A stretch of DNA of 64,000 bases from Planctobacterium marinum. Lineage in GTDB: Bacteria > Pseudomonadota > Gammaproteobacteria > Enterobacterales > Alteromonadaceae. The stretch is taken from contig NZ_JAJEWQ010000005.1 of the NCBI RefSeq assembly GCF_020687805.1, positions 1-64,000 of the forward strand, given 5' to 3'. The position numbers and the translations under genes were made by a program. Positions within the stretch are counted from its first letter, which is position 1, and each line of letters opens with the position of its first letter. This document shows positions 27,885-37,721 of the stretch, in pieces. Below the pieces are notes generated by a model. That model was not told the origin of the DNA. It made no database searches and saw only the letters and a program-made list of their open reading frames with translations.

Positions 27885-28968
27885 TACGGCGAACCTTGCG
27901 TAAACTGCACCAGGCTCTGACCAACATATCAGACAACAGTAATACCCCAACCATGGCCAGCACGTTTTGTATCAGGTTCATTTGTTGCAGGCCAAACAAC
28001 ATCAATCCCCATCCAATCAGTAACCACTGCACCACGTACATCGCCGTTACCCGTTCTCCCCAAAAACGTATCAACGACAACACAGAATTGTGCTTTGAGG
28101 CGTGCTTTGTCAGGGTGTGGCAACCCCATAAAAACACCAGAATAAGACCACTAAAAAACACTATCAGACCGGGTCCACTGCGCAGGTTGTCTGCTATGTG
28201 ATATCCGGTATTGCTGTACATTAACACCGCCGCTCCGGCCATTAATACCCACCCCAGCCACATATATCCTTGCAGCCCCTTATCAATATCACCGGTGCGG
28301 CGCAAACCGTATCCCAGCGCCATACCCGCCAGCGGATAAGCCAACCAGGGAAACAGTGGGAACATCGCTCCCTGGGCTTCGTTGCCAACCAGTAGTTTTA
28401 ACACTTCGTTCAATACGACGTTGTTACTGCTGATATCCCATAGCAGCGGTGATACAAAAGCCACAGCAAGAGCGGCCAGTAACCAGTATCCCGGATGCGG
28501 CAAATAGTGTTTCAACAAAGCACATATCAGCAATGCCAACCCGGCAAACTGAAATACATCAACAATCAAAAATTCCGACAACGGTGTATGCGGAGCAACA
28601 TCGGCAGCCGTCACCAGGCCGATTTCAATGGACAGCCACATAGGGATGGTGCTGCGGGTCAGATTCAGTAAGTACCCTAGTGCAAACAACCCCGCAGCCC
28701 GCATCAGGTCCTGACGCAAACTGTGATTGCCGGTATAGGTGACAAACAGCCCCATCACAAATACAAACATCGAGGCGGCCGGCCAGCCCACGGCAAATTT
28801 CAGGGTAGAACCAAACACCCCGAAACGCACTTCCGGCAATCCGTAAAAATCCAGTACATGGATCATGATCATTAAAACAACTGCCACCCCTTTTGCCACA
28901 TCAAAAGCGGCGATACGTCTGGCGGCGGGTAAAACCCGGTTCGGTTGCTGTTGAATAAACGTAGACAT
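27859..28968 (-). CDS. Heparan-alpha-glucosaminide N-acetyltransferase-like membrane protein
   Basis: A 369-residue protein with about ten hydrophobic helices. The N-terminus RIAAFDVAKGVAVVLMIMIH is the signature of the HGSNAT/DUF1624 membrane acyltransferases, where a conserved Asp and a His near the first helices take part in moving an acetyl group across the membrane. A GAGGAG site precedes the ATG. It follows asbF by 32 bases in the same direction, so it is the last gene of the petrobactin operon. A role in modifying or exporting the siderophore is possible, but I know of no such member of the classical asb pathway; it may also be a passenger. Confidence 0.75.
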   Translation of the reverse strand: MSTFIQQQPNRVLPAARRIAAFDVAKGVAVVLMIMIHVLDFYGLPEVRFGVFGSTLKFAVGWPAASMFVFVMGLFVTYTGNHSLRQDLMRAAGLFALGYLLNLTRSTIPMWLSIEIGLVTAADVAPHTPLSEFLIVDVFQFAGLALLICALLKHYLPHPGYWLLAALAVAFVSPLLWDISSNNVVLNEVLKLLVGNEAQGAMFPLFPWLAYPLAGMALGYGLRRTGDIDKGLQGYMWLGWVLMAGAAVLMYSNTGYHIADNLRSGPGLIVFFSGLILVFLWGCHTLTKHASKHNSVLSLIRFWGERVTAMYVVQWLLIGWGLMLFGLQQMNLIQNVLAMVGVLLLSDMLVRAWCSLRKVRRISAGASVS

Positions 28969-29000
28969 AACGACTCCTCGTTGTGTTATCCGGCTGAGGC

Positions 29001-29858
29001 TCAGCCAGCTATGCCTCGGTTTGACAGCGCATTTTGCTGTTGCAATTGCAGCAGGTAGCGATCTCGTCCCAGTACCTTTTTACAATGATTGCCAAACCAT
29101 TCCAGAGAAGCGTCCATATGGTGCAATCTGGGATTGGGGTGTTGCTGCAGGTAATCAATAAAGCCGGCGTAGTCAACTGCTCCTTCAAAGATGGGTACCA
29201 TGCCCTCTCTGGTACCGGCTGCCGCATAAACATTATCTGGGGCAAAGACACTCAGGTGGGCGGCGTCACTGATATTTTTAAAATGAAAGTGATTGATCAG
29301 CGGCAGCAGGGCTTCCAGTGCCGGTATTATCTCCGCCCCCGACTCCCATACATGCAGTACATCAAAATTCAGTTGCATATTGTTTCGGTCTACACCGGCG
29401 AATAATTCCTGAGTCGCCGCGACCGAGTCTGCATAGGTTTTCGGGTGCGTTTCTATCACCAGATTAATACCATGAGGTTCCAGCCAGTCACACACCAACT
29501 GCAGGCGCGCAAAGAGTTGATCCCGCTGTTGTTCATTCAGATCAGCACTACCGTCAGAACCGGCAAAGGTGCGTAATTTTCGACTGCCCCAGTGACGTGC
29601 CAGACGCGCCAGCAACTGTACCTTGTGATACAGCACACGCTCCTCCGCCAGTAACGGCAAGTAATCACTCAACATACTGGTTTTCAGACCAAAATCCGCT
29701 AACCAGTGCTGATCATACTGCGCCTGCTCCACGAGGTTTTTAGCATGAGCGCCCCATAATTCGATACCCTGAAAATGATTGCGCTGCGCCCAACTGGCGA
29801 TCTCAGCAATAGAAATTAATTGATGACGAAAGGTAATAGTACAAACTGATAAGTTCAC
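29001..29858 (-). CDS. asbF: 3-dehydroshikimate dehydratase (petrobactin)
   Basis: A 285-residue TIM-barrel protein of the xylose-isomerase-like family. It makes 3,4-dihydroxybenzoate, the catechol of petrobactin, from 3-dehydroshikimate. Likely metal ligands and catalytic residues are visible at positions matching known AsbF: E136-T-H138, D166-V-L-H169, H192 and E253 in ASLEWFG. The start is GTG, overlapping the stop of the asbDE gene as GTGA, with a GGAGGTGAA site before it. The gene's place directly after the other asb genes settles the specific assignment over a generic sugar isomerase. Confidence 0.9.
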   Translation of the reverse strand: MNLSVCTITFRHQLISIAEIASWAQRNHFQGIELWGAHAKNLVEQAQYDQHWLADFGLKTSMLSDYLPLLAEERVLYHKVQLLARLARHWGSRKLRTFAGSDGSADLNEQQRDQLFARLQLVCDWLEPHGINLVIETHPKTYADSVAATQELFAGVDRNNMQLNFDVLHVWESGAEIIPALEALLPLINHFHFKNISDAAHLSVFAPDNVYAAAGTREGMVPIFEGAVDYAGFIDYLQQHPNPRLHHMDASLEWFGNHCKKVLGRDRYLLQLQQQNALSNRGIAG

Positions 29859-31174
29859 AGGTTCACCTCCCGGGCATCGGCCAATGGCTCAACCGAGCTC
29901 AATTGGTGCTTGAGTCGCCACTGTTCAAACACTTCCCACAATCGCGTTTTAATGCGAAACTCCCTGTCGTCCTGTTCATTCAGCAACTGATGAATTTCGG
30001 CAAACAATTGCGCCTGTTGAGTAACAGACAGTTGTCCGCTGGCCAGTTTCATGGCCCGGTATTGAATCTTTTTGTAGCTACTGACCAGGTCTTCGATGAC
30101 CTCACACCAAAATTCAAACTCCGGTTCAGGAAACCCAATATCCAGCCAGAAAAAAGCGAATCCATGCTCATAGGCATACTTGCGAATTGCCAGAACCGGC
30201 AATTGTTGCAACGCCGTGCCCAGGTGACTTAACGCGGGCCCATCAGTAGCCTGCGCTTCGTGACGCTTAACAATCTGTCGCACCCGGTCAGTCATTGGAT
30301 TGGTGTCGCGCCGGATACAGGCCAGAAAATAGTCCGCAATAACCTGATTGTGCGCAGGTTTAATTTGCTTACTATCAAAAATATAACCACCAGCTACCGC
30401 TTCTGACGCCACCGCCTGAAGAACCTGCTGTTTGGCCTGAACGCCTTCCCACCGAAAATCAGGGTCATACATAAACCACTGCAAGGGATCGTCCGTTTCT
30501 GCCAACATCACATAATGGGGAAAGGGGTTCTGATTAAACTTATTTTCCCGTTCCGGTAGCAGATACATATCCAGCATCACCATCAGTTGCTGAGTGGCAC
30601 TTTTTTGCCGCAACAGCGACTGCATGATCTCCAGGTTCTGTGTTTTACTCAGGTCAGGGCGATACCAGGGATTCACCGCCACACCGTAAATACGCTGGAA
30701 CCAGGTGCGAAAGAAGTCGTGATTGAGCGTGGGGGCGTGATACGCAAGGCGGCACTGCTCATCAATCAGCACCTCAGCATCCCAAACCCCGAAGTAAAAC
30801 GGCCGGTGATCAACCCGCTCATCGGCTTTAATGATCTCACACAGGCAACTGACAAAGCAGTGTACCTTGATGTCTTCGAATTCCTCCTGAGGCGCAGCTG
30901 AGTCAGTGCCTGAGGGCATTGTTTCGGCGGACTGACGAAGTAAAAACTGCGCCAGACTGTCAACCGTGGCAAAATCCTCTTTATTCAGGGCACTGTCAGG
31001 CACCGGGACACCGAGTGATAATTCCAGGTGCAACAGCAACTGCATTAGCAACACCGAGTCCAGATACAAATCTTCGTTGAGACGGGCACTGGCACTGAAG
31101 CGATCCAGGTACTGGCATTGCAATTCTTGCTGCAACACCTGTCTGATCGCCGCAATAATTTTATCTTTGTTCAT
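29855..31174 (-). CDS. asbDE: Fused AsbD carrier protein - AsbE condensing enzyme
   Basis: In Bacillus anthracis AsbD (aryl carrier, about 90 residues) and AsbE (about 330 residues) are separate. Here one 439-residue protein covers both. Residues 1-85 form a carrier domain with phosphopantetheine serine S40 in YLDSVLLMQ. A linker rich in S, T and P (86-98) leads to the AsbE-like part from DIKVHCFVSCLCEIIKADER onward. AsbE passes the carrier-bound 3,4-dihydroxybenzoyl group to a spermidine amine. Fusion would hold donor and acceptor enzyme together. I saw no stop or frameshift that would split them. Identity rests on gene order and on the carrier motif. Confidence 0.85.
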   Translation of the reverse strand: MNKDKIIAAIRQVLQQELQCQYLDRFSASARLNEDLYLDSVLLMQLLLHLELSLGVPVPDSALNKEDFATVDSLAQFLLRQSAETMPSGTDSAAPQEEFEDIKVHCFVSCLCEIIKADERVDHRPFYFGVWDAEVLIDEQCRLAYHAPTLNHDFFRTWFQRIYGVAVNPWYRPDLSKTQNLEIMQSLLRQKSATQQLMVMLDMYLLPERENKFNQNPFPHYVMLAETDDPLQWFMYDPDFRWEGVQAKQQVLQAVASEAVAGGYIFDSKQIKPAHNQVIADYFLACIRRDTNPMTDRVRQIVKRHEAQATDGPALSHLGTALQQLPVLAIRKYAYEHGFAFFWLDIGFPEPEFEFWCEVIEDLVSSYKKIQYRAMKLASGQLSVTQQAQLFAEIHQLLNEQDDREFRIKTRLWEVFEQWRLKHQLSSVEPLADAREVNL

Positions 31175-31189
31175 GCTGGAATTCCTGTA

Positions 31190-32518
31190 CTAGCCTGCTG
31201 TCAACCTGGGGTCATTCTCCTGGCATGGCTGACCTTCGGATGAAGTGCCTTGTGAAGCCAGCCAACTTGCTGCCAGTTGCTTGCGATTGACCTTGCCGTT
31301 CGCCAGGCGCCCGATTTCAGGCACGGCCACCACCAGATGGGGCACCTGCCAGTCGGCCAGTCGCTGGCCGCACCAGCGGCGCAACTCATCAACCTGCAAC
31401 GTGTTGTCTGTGCAAAATTGCAAACATGCCCGCTGACCGGCCTGTGCATCCGGTATTTTGAATAACACGGCATCTCGCACCTGCGGATGCGACAACACCA
31501 CATCTTCAACATCTTGCGGATAGATATTCATACCCGCCACAATGATGGTGTCGTCCTGTCGGGCGACAAAATGCAGTAGTGACTCGCCATTCAGCGCCGG
31601 TGCAAAATAGCCCAAATCCTGAGTGCGTACCGGTGCGGTATCGGCGGACATACGTTGACTGACGCATATCTCCTGAGGCTCACCCGGCTCGTTTCCTGCG
31701 CTGGCTTGCAGGTGAGGTAAAATGCTGCCTACCGCATTCGCACTTTGGGTATCCCGGTTAAGGCTGATGCAGCCCACTTCAGAGCAACCATATTGCTGGA
31801 ACAGGTTCGCCACCTGCAAACGCACCCGCTTAAACACCGGTTCTGACATTAACGTGCCCGAAATCATCGCGGCATGCAGGTGACTGCCTTTCGGCCAAAA
31901 CTGAATGAGGGTACTGAGCATGGCGGGCGAGGTATATAACAAGGGTTTGTCGGTGGCCAAAAGCAGCTTCAGCAAAAATTTAGGGTTGATATTGGTAACG
32001 ACTCTGGGCATCTGACCACGGGCCAGCGCCACCAGCACACCGCAAATCAAACCATAAGAGTGAGTAACCGGGCAGGCCACCACAGGATTCATCTGCCGGG
32101 CTTCGGGAAAATGCTGACAGTAACTGTCAATTTCTGTGGTGATATCCGACCAACTGCGCTTGATACATTTTGACGCACCCGTGGTGCCGGAACTCATCTG
32201 AATCAACCCGGCTTCTGAGGGTTCACTGGCGGCCACGGTAAGGCTCAACGGATTATTGATATCGCCATAAAACAACCATCCACAACCCGCCTTTACGGCA
32301 TAGTTTTTTGCGAGTGCTTCGGGAGTATTGCCGTGAATAGGCAACACAGACAGCTTGTGTTCTCTGGCATAAAGGCACATCGCCAGGCCCAAAAAGGTAT
32401 CAGGTACACAGATAGCTATGTGCCCACCCGGCTCCTGTAACGGCGCCAGGTCGGCAAACTCTGCAAATTGTTGCTCCAGCGCCTGACGGGCGTAGAAGGT
32501 ATCATCAATATATAGCAT
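31190..32518 (-). CDS. asbC: 3,4-dihydroxybenzoate-AMP ligase (petrobactin)
   Basis: A 442-residue adenylating enzyme of the ANL superfamily. The phosphate loop is MSSGTTGASKCIK, and the C-terminal hinge and lysine region (RLANGKVNRKQL) is present. It activates 3,4-dihydroxybenzoate and loads it on the AsbD carrier. I start at the ATG at 32518 (MLYIDDTFY), right after the asbB stop; an open frame extends 24 codons further but would lie inside asbB. The length is near that of known AsbC proteins. Confidence 0.9.
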   Translation of the reverse strand: MLYIDDTFYARQALEQQFAEFADLAPLQEPGGHIAICVPDTFLGLAMCLYAREHKLSVLPIHGNTPEALAKNYAVKAGCGWLFYGDINNPLSLTVAASEPSEAGLIQMSSGTTGASKCIKRSWSDITTEIDSYCQHFPEARQMNPVVACPVTHSYGLICGVLVALARGQMPRVVTNINPKFLLKLLLATDKPLLYTSPAMLSTLIQFWPKGSHLHAAMISGTLMSEPVFKRVRLQVANLFQQYGCSEVGCISLNRDTQSANAVGSILPHLQASAGNEPGEPQEICVSQRMSADTAPVRTQDLGYFAPALNGESLLHFVARQDDTIIVAGMNIYPQDVEDVVLSHPQVRDAVLFKIPDAQAGQRACLQFCTDNTLQVDELRRWCGQRLADWQVPHLVVAVPEIGRLANGKVNRKQLAASWLASQGTSSEGQPCQENDPRLTAG

Positions 32519-32519
32519 G

Positions 32520-34322
32520 TTAGACTCCACCCCGAATCGGCTGAACGGGGTTAGGTATGGTATGGTGAAATTCACGGTCTGATTGACCACTCAGCTTTTT
32601 GCGCAACAACGATTCAGTCCGGATCTTCGGCCGGGAAACATCAATCCGGGCCAGACGCTCTGACCAGTTGTGTGCCGTTGCGGCATAACCCTGCAACGCT
32701 GCATCAACCTGCTGCCAAAACTGCGTTTCCGGATAATCAAATTGCAGCTCTAACAACTGCGCCAGCTCGCTCAGGTTGTACACAAACAGGGCATCAACCA
32801 GCAGCTCACGCAGGGCCTCCACCGAAGACATCCAGTAAAAGCGATCCGCTTCGGCATGCTCATAATCCGGGTGCAATGTGGCAAAATCCGGTTGCAGCTC
32901 TGGTGCCGCCAAAAACTCACTGACAAATTCCAGGCTCTCATGAAAATCCCGTAGCACCAGTTTCTGCGGCCAGCCATTGTGGTGCAGTAAGGTCATATTT
33001 TGCCCATGCGTTTCCAGCGCAATGCCATGGCGTACCAGCAAATGCCAGACTGGCCAGACAACCACCTCCAACAAACGCCGTAGCCATGTTTCAATCCCGT
33101 ACTGATGCAGCCAGGGGGCGATAAAGGCATCGCCATCGGCTTCTGTCAGGGACAAGGCCACAAAAGGCGTCGCAGTAAAACCATCCGCCACCGTGGCAAT
33201 ACTGTCGCGAAAGATGACACTCAACGAGGGGGCAAGCATTTTCAGCCACGGGTGGTCAGTATTGGCATCCGGATTTACTCTGTTGTCGTCTTGCAGCACC
33301 ATCGCGGCGTATTCACGCTGAATCAGCAACGCACTGTGCTCAGCAAACCAGGGATCTTGCGCAATCACTGTGTGCAACCACTGACTTAACAGCGGAGCGG
33401 TGCACACCGAATGAGGTTCAATGGTGCGCAACGATGAGCTGTTCACCACATTAAGCGGCACCTTGATGTTGGCCTTTTCAGGGTGACTGACATTCAACAA
33501 AGTACGCAACGAAATACTGGCCTGATATTCATCACCGGCCTTGCCCAGCAGAAGCACATGGCGCTCTGCTATGGCGGGTGCCAGCGACGTATGCAACCTG
33601 GCAAGTTGCCAGGGATGAATAGGTAACCAGGTGTACTCCTCCGATCCGATACCCTGAGTATCCATCGCATCGCAAAGTTGCTGCCAGCATTCGCTGCCCA
33701 GTTCCCGCTGCCAAAACGCCTCTTCGTCATGACAATCCAGACGCATAGCCAGAAGCGACCTCCTTACCGCCAACCAACAAAGCTGAAAGCGGTTAGCAGC
33801 TTCGGGGCCATATTGAGCATGATCATTAAAGCTAAAGCCGGTGCGCGCTTTAAAACAAGGATGGTAGGGGTGTCCCTCGAGAATAGCGGATTCCAGCGCC
33901 ACGTAATCCAGACCTCGACGATCCTCTGCGCTGACGAGGTTGTCCTGGTTCCAGCGACAAAACGCGATGGTTTGTTGCAATTCCTGTAGTAAGCGTTGGC
34001 GCGCCTTTGCCTGCCCAGGTAGTGCTGCCACCAACTCAGCCAAATCCACCGGATGTAGCTCGCTGGCGTGGCATTGCCAAATCTGTTCCTGTATCAGGCG
34101 TACCCGGCCAAAACCGGACAGGTTGCCGCGGGCACAATAGCTCAGCGTTTTGCCGTTAAACCTAAACCAGTTGCCATCAAAGTGATAAGGCAACAGGCCT
34201 TCGAACAATGCTGCTTCCAGCAATTGTCGTATCACCCGTGCCCGATGACGGCAAACCATTTCGCTTTGTGCTGTGCTGCTCAATGGCGCTGATAAACCGG
34301 CCTCAGACAGACTCAAGCGCAA
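32520..34322 (-). CDS. asbB: NRPS-independent siderophore synthetase AsbB
   Basis: A 600-residue IucA/IucC-family synthetase. Motifs seen: LPIHPWQLA, the ATP-site region SISLRTLLNVSH, KVPLNVVNSSSLRTIEPHS, and ETHGQNMTLL near the C-terminal part. AsbB condenses a second spermidine arm with the citrate-spermidine intermediate. The upstream frame overlaps asbA by 20 bases, so the start is not ATG; TTG at 34322 or 34316 is likely, the latter at better distance from a GAGG. Being the second synthetase of the operon supports AsbB rather than AsbA. Confidence 0.88.
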   Translation of the reverse strand: MRLSLSEAGLSAPLSSTAQSEMVCRHRARVIRQLLEAALFEGLLPYHFDGNWFRFNGKTLSYCARGNLSGFGRVRLIQEQIWQCHASELHPVDLAELVAALPGQAKARQRLLQELQQTIAFCRWNQDNLVSAEDRRGLDYVALESAILEGHPYHPCFKARTGFSFNDHAQYGPEAANRFQLCWLAVRRSLLAMRLDCHDEEAFWQRELGSECWQQLCDAMDTQGIGSEEYTWLPIHPWQLARLHTSLAPAIAERHVLLLGKAGDEYQASISLRTLLNVSHPEKANIKVPLNVVNSSSLRTIEPHSVCTAPLLSQWLHTVIAQDPWFAEHSALLIQREYAAMVLQDDNRVNPDANTDHPWLKMLAPSLSVIFRDSIATVADGFTATPFVALSLTEADGDAFIAPWLHQYGIETWLRRLLEVVVWPVWHLLVRHGIALETHGQNMTLLHHNGWPQKLVLRDFHESLEFVSEFLAAPELQPDFATLHPDYEHAEADRFYWMSSVEALRELLVDALFVYNLSELAQLLELQFDYPETQFWQQVDAALQGYAATAHNWSERLARIDVSRPKIRTESLLRKKLSGQSDREFHHTIPNPVQPIRGGV

Positions 34323-36171
34323 CCTCAGCTTCGGTCAGAATATTAGCGGCATTGTGGGGCAGGCTGGTGCGGGTATACAACGGGTTGTATATCTGAGTGT
34401 AAACTGCCAGTTCGTTATCTGCCTGCAGTTCATCAACATCTTCCACCCTGGTCAGCAGGTTGCCTTTGCACGGAATTGTTTTTCGATACAAAATCGACTC
34501 AATCAGCGCGCTACCCCGGCCCGACATACGCGGCAACAAACGCAATAACCGGTTACGTGTTTCTTCCAGCAGCACCGATTCGGGGAGCAGTTGATCCAAC
34601 CCGAAGCGATTGATAACCGCAAACAACTGATTGATAACCAGGTAATAGCTGAAGCGGTCGAAGATCATACTGTCGGCATAAAATAACTCCGGGCATTGCT
34701 CAAGACCGGGTTCGATATCCAGTAAGATTTCGCGCTGAGATTCAGCCAGGTAAAACCCCTGGTTGTCCCGATAATAATAGCGTTCCGGGTAGCCGCGGCT
34801 GAGTGCCAATATTGAATTTTGCTGGTGTGCTTCCAGCGCGATCCCCAACTGATCAAACAACTGAATGGCGGGCTCAATAGCGCACTGCCAGTAACGGCTA
34901 AACCAATCCATACTGGTTTGCGCCAGTGATTTACCTTGCTGCAAACTCAGTTTGGTGATGATTTGTGCCAGCCTGGAGAGCCCACCGGGATGAATGGGCT
35001 CCTGCAGCAAAGCTGCCAGTGATTGCACACCTGCCAGCCCGGTATCACCCGCCTGTGCTGCAAAGGGGTTATCGCGAATAATAAATTCAAAACCACTCTC
35101 CTGCCGCTGCGGTAAATCCAGAGATAGATAAGCCGGGTCGCGGATCAAACTAAAATCAGGGTGGCTCTGACTGAAGCCATTGTCAGTCATTAGGCGGGCC
35201 AACGTAACCCCGGCCGCCAGTTCGTGACGCATGTTAATACGCATTGAATTGGTGATTTTAACCGGTATCGACACCTTCACCATATAGTCCAGTTCGTCGC
35301 AATATAAGGTCCGTACAGACGACGTGGCAGTAAAGTAAGGGCCGAGTGGACCCACTTCAAACAATCTGTGCTGGTGAATAAGTTGCTGAATGTAATCCTG
35401 ATTGAGCAACCAGGCTGCCTGCAATGGGTGTACAGCCAGCAACACTCTGCCCTGATCGCGTTGCTGTTCTGCACACTGTCGCAGTGCCTCATCCGCTTCG
35501 CGATTAGCGATATCTGCCACTATGTGTTCAGCGCTGTGCGCTAATACCGAATTCTGTATCACTAAATCCGCTTCCACTGCGAAAAAGTGCAGTTTAAAAC
35601 GCCCTTTGAGTTCCGGGGCATAACGGGCGTGCTGCCACTGGTGCATACCCTGTCGTGACTTAGGGGTGGGATGCAACCAATGGCCAAATAAAATAGATTG
35701 CTCAGTATCGATAAACCGGCCACTTTGCAACGCCGCATCATCATGTCTGGCTTGCAGATAGTGCGCCATAATCTGATGGCTTTCCAGGGTGCGGGAGGTC
35801 AATTCCAGTTGCTGATCACTGACTGGTGTCGCACCGTCCGGTTGGGCATAAATCTCCTGAATCAACAACATAATGGCGGATATTGAATCAATGGGATGCC
35901 AGTCCATACTACCGGGTTGCAGTTGATAGCACTGAGCCAGTTTGTGTCGTCCCACCAATGAACGGTAAGTTACGGCAATGGCCAGACTCTGTCCGGTTTT
36001 GACCAACTGTAGTTCATTGATAAATTGTGTTTGTTGCTCTGGTTCCAGACCCGAACACCGCTGCCATCGGTCGGCAGGATGCCAGACACCTGGCTGAATT
36101 TCTCTGAGATAAGCGTTTGCGAACGCCTGAAAGGAAGCATCGTCTGCCACTTGCCTGGCCTGAAATGCCAT
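34303..36171 (-). CDS. asbA: NRPS-independent siderophore synthetase AsbA
   Basis: The first gene of the petrobactin operon, a 622-residue IucA/IucC-family protein. Motifs: LAVHPLQAAWLL, SSVRTLYCDELDYMVKVSI, ITNSMRINMRHE and LEAHQQNSILAL. AsbA condenses citrate with a spermidine-containing amine, starting petrobactin assembly. AGGAGTT stands eight bases before the ATG. A near-perfect Fur-like box (36216-36234) and a TGTAAC-repeat motif (36248-36266) lie directly upstream, so iron control is expected with possible control by a second regulator. Confidence 0.9.
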   Translation of the reverse strand: MAFQARQVADDASFQAFANAYLREIQPGVWHPADRWQRCSGLEPEQQTQFINELQLVKTGQSLAIAVTYRSLVGRHKLAQCYQLQPGSMDWHPIDSISAIMLLIQEIYAQPDGATPVSDQQLELTSRTLESHQIMAHYLQARHDDAALQSGRFIDTEQSILFGHWLHPTPKSRQGMHQWQHARYAPELKGRFKLHFFAVEADLVIQNSVLAHSAEHIVADIANREADEALRQCAEQQRDQGRVLLAVHPLQAAWLLNQDYIQQLIHQHRLFEVGPLGPYFTATSSVRTLYCDELDYMVKVSIPVKITNSMRINMRHELAAGVTLARLMTDNGFSQSHPDFSLIRDPAYLSLDLPQRQESGFEFIIRDNPFAAQAGDTGLAGVQSLAALLQEPIHPGGLSRLAQIITKLSLQQGKSLAQTSMDWFSRYWQCAIEPAIQLFDQLGIALEAHQQNSILALSRGYPERYYYRDNQGFYLAESQREILLDIEPGLEQCPELFYADSMIFDRFSYYLVINQLFAVINRFGLDQLLPESVLLEETRNRLLRLLPRMSGRGSALIESILYRKTIPCKGNLLTRVEDVDELQADNELAVYTQIYNPLYTRTSLPHNAANILTEAEVALESV

Positions 36172-36215
36172 GCATAACTCCTGAAGCTTGCGCCGGTTAT
36201 TAAACTGCCCAACAG

Positions 36216-36234
36216 GTTAATGATAACCATTATC
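36216..36234 (-). promoter_or_regulatory. Fur-like box before asbA
   Basis: Hand alignment of gttaatgataaccattatc to the 19-bp Fur consensus gives 17 matches, the best in the window. It is 44 bases upstream of the asbA start and should make the whole asb operon iron-repressed. Confidence 0.85.
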
Positions 36235-36247
36235 ATCTTCAATTGAA

Positions 36248-36266
36248 TTTACAATTGTTACATCTC
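36248..36266 (-). promoter_or_regulatory. TGTAAC-repeat motif, asbA copy
   Basis: On the minus strand it reads gagatgtaacaattgtaaa: half-sites TGTAAC and TGTAAA three bases apart, pointing toward asbA. It is 77 bases from the asbA start, 13 bases beyond the Fur-like box, and overlaps the end of the MATE gene. It matches two other copies at 37722 and 37802. Confidence 0.55.
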
Positions 36267-37635
36267 AGAACAGGCGTGCAGGTCGAAAGCGCCAGGCAAA
36301 GCTCAATGCCAACAAGAAGGTTAACCATTCTGCCACCGGCAGTCCCAGCAGAAATAGCCAATCTGACGGTGTCGGTCCGAATAAATTGGTGTGATAAAAA
36401 ACCCCATAAAACAGCAACAACATCATGGCGGGCAACAGGATGCTGCGACAAGAAGCCAGCGTCGCGGATACCCCGGGTTGATGCACTGCGGTCAGATAAC
36501 AACTGAGCAAAATATTACAACCATTGACCAGAAACAACGGCCACAGCAGTAGCATAATATTCCCGGATAACGATGCCACGGCCACCGCTTCCGCATCCAA
36601 AAACCAACTGATAACTGTGCTCTGAGCGAAAACCACGGCTAACACCAGGGCACCACCAATGGCACAGGCCGTGGCCAACGACAAGGTCAAAAACTGACCG
36701 ATACGCTGCCGATGACCGGCACCAAAATTTTGACTGACCAACAGGTGCAGCGCATCCGCCACACCGTAGCTCAGCATAATACTGAGGAAGATGAGGTAGT
36801 TCACGACACTGAAGGCCGCTACCCCCGAGGTCCCTAATTGCCTGACCAATAACCAGTTGAGTAACAGAAACAACACCCCGACTGAGATCTCATTAATGAA
36901 CTCAGAAAAACCATTGTACGCGGTGCGCCACAGCGTTCGCCACTGTTGCTGGAAAAGAGAAAAGCGCAGGCTTCGACGCTGACTGAAAAACCAACCTGAC
37001 AGTACCGCGAATTGCAACAACTGAGCAATTGCCGTGGCATAAGCGGCCCCGGCCAGGCCCATTTGCCAATGCACCACCAACAGGGCGTCACAAACGATGT
37101 TCGTCAGGGCCCCCACCACCAGCGCCCAGGTGCCTAACACCTGGTGGCCGTCCATACGCACAAAATAATACAGGACCATAGTGGTTAACTGTCCGATAAA
37201 TACCCAGCGGATCACCGCCAGGTATTCCCGCATCAGAGGCTGAACATCAACCGGCGCATTAAGCAGCCACAACAACCAGGGTTCAGCGACAAAACTGGCA
37301 ATGGCAAACACACTGTTCAGCAGTACGGTCACTATCAGCACTTTACTGAACACCCCGCAAGCCATTGCCACATCGCCCTGTCCCAGGTATTTTCCGACCG
37401 TTACGGCCCCTCCGATGGCCAGCATCAGGGCAATAGCAATCAACAGACTAAAATAGGGTAACAGCAAACTAATGACCGCCAACGCTTCGGCTCCCACATA
37501 GTTACCCACAAAGATACCGTCCACCAGATTCGCCGTAGTCAGGGCCACCAGACCCACCATCGAAGGCACAACATAATAAAAAAAGGTGCGCAAAATCGGG
37601 CCATCAAGGGCAGGATTGGTGTGGTGTGATTTCAT
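36265..37635 (-). CDS. MATE-family exporter, probably of petrobactin
   Basis: A 456-residue protein with about twelve membrane helices in the two-fold repeat typical of MATE (NorM/DinF-like) antiporters; FFYYVVPSMVGLVALTTANLVDG marks the first helix. Such proteins drive solute export with a proton or sodium gradient. It lies directly upstream of asbA in the same direction with only the asbA promoter between, and its own promoter region has a copy of the TGTAAC motif, so a shared job in siderophore secretion is likely. Petrobactin export by MATE proteins is not something I can confirm from sequence. Confidence 0.85.
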   Translation of the reverse strand: MKSHHTNPALDGPILRTFFYYVVPSMVGLVALTTANLVDGIFVGNYVGAEALAVISLLLPYFSLLIAIALMLAIGGAVTVGKYLGQGDVAMACGVFSKVLIVTVLLNSVFAIASFVAEPWLLWLLNAPVDVQPLMREYLAVIRWVFIGQLTTMVLYYFVRMDGHQVLGTWALVVGALTNIVCDALLVVHWQMGLAGAAYATAIAQLLQFAVLSGWFFSQRRSLRFSLFQQQWRTLWRTAYNGFSEFINEISVGVLFLLLNWLLVRQLGTSGVAAFSVVNYLIFLSIMLSYGVADALHLLVSQNFGAGHRQRIGQFLTLSLATACAIGGALVLAVVFAQSTVISWFLDAEAVAVASLSGNIMLLLWPLFLVNGCNILLSCYLTAVHQPGVSATLASCRSILLPAMMLLLFYGVFYHTNLFGPTPSDWLFLLGLPVAEWLTFLLALSFAWRFRPARLF

Positions 37636-37721
37636 AAATGAGGTACTTCCCTGTATCAGATGGCGACAAATTTATTGAGGATTTGGGATGCTACGCGGCC
37701 ACTGAGCGTTCAGCAATCAAG

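Noticed and set aside
36243-36506. Plus-strand open frame opposite the MATE gene
   Set aside because: Mirror of a well-supported membrane-protein gene; the translation is not protein-like.
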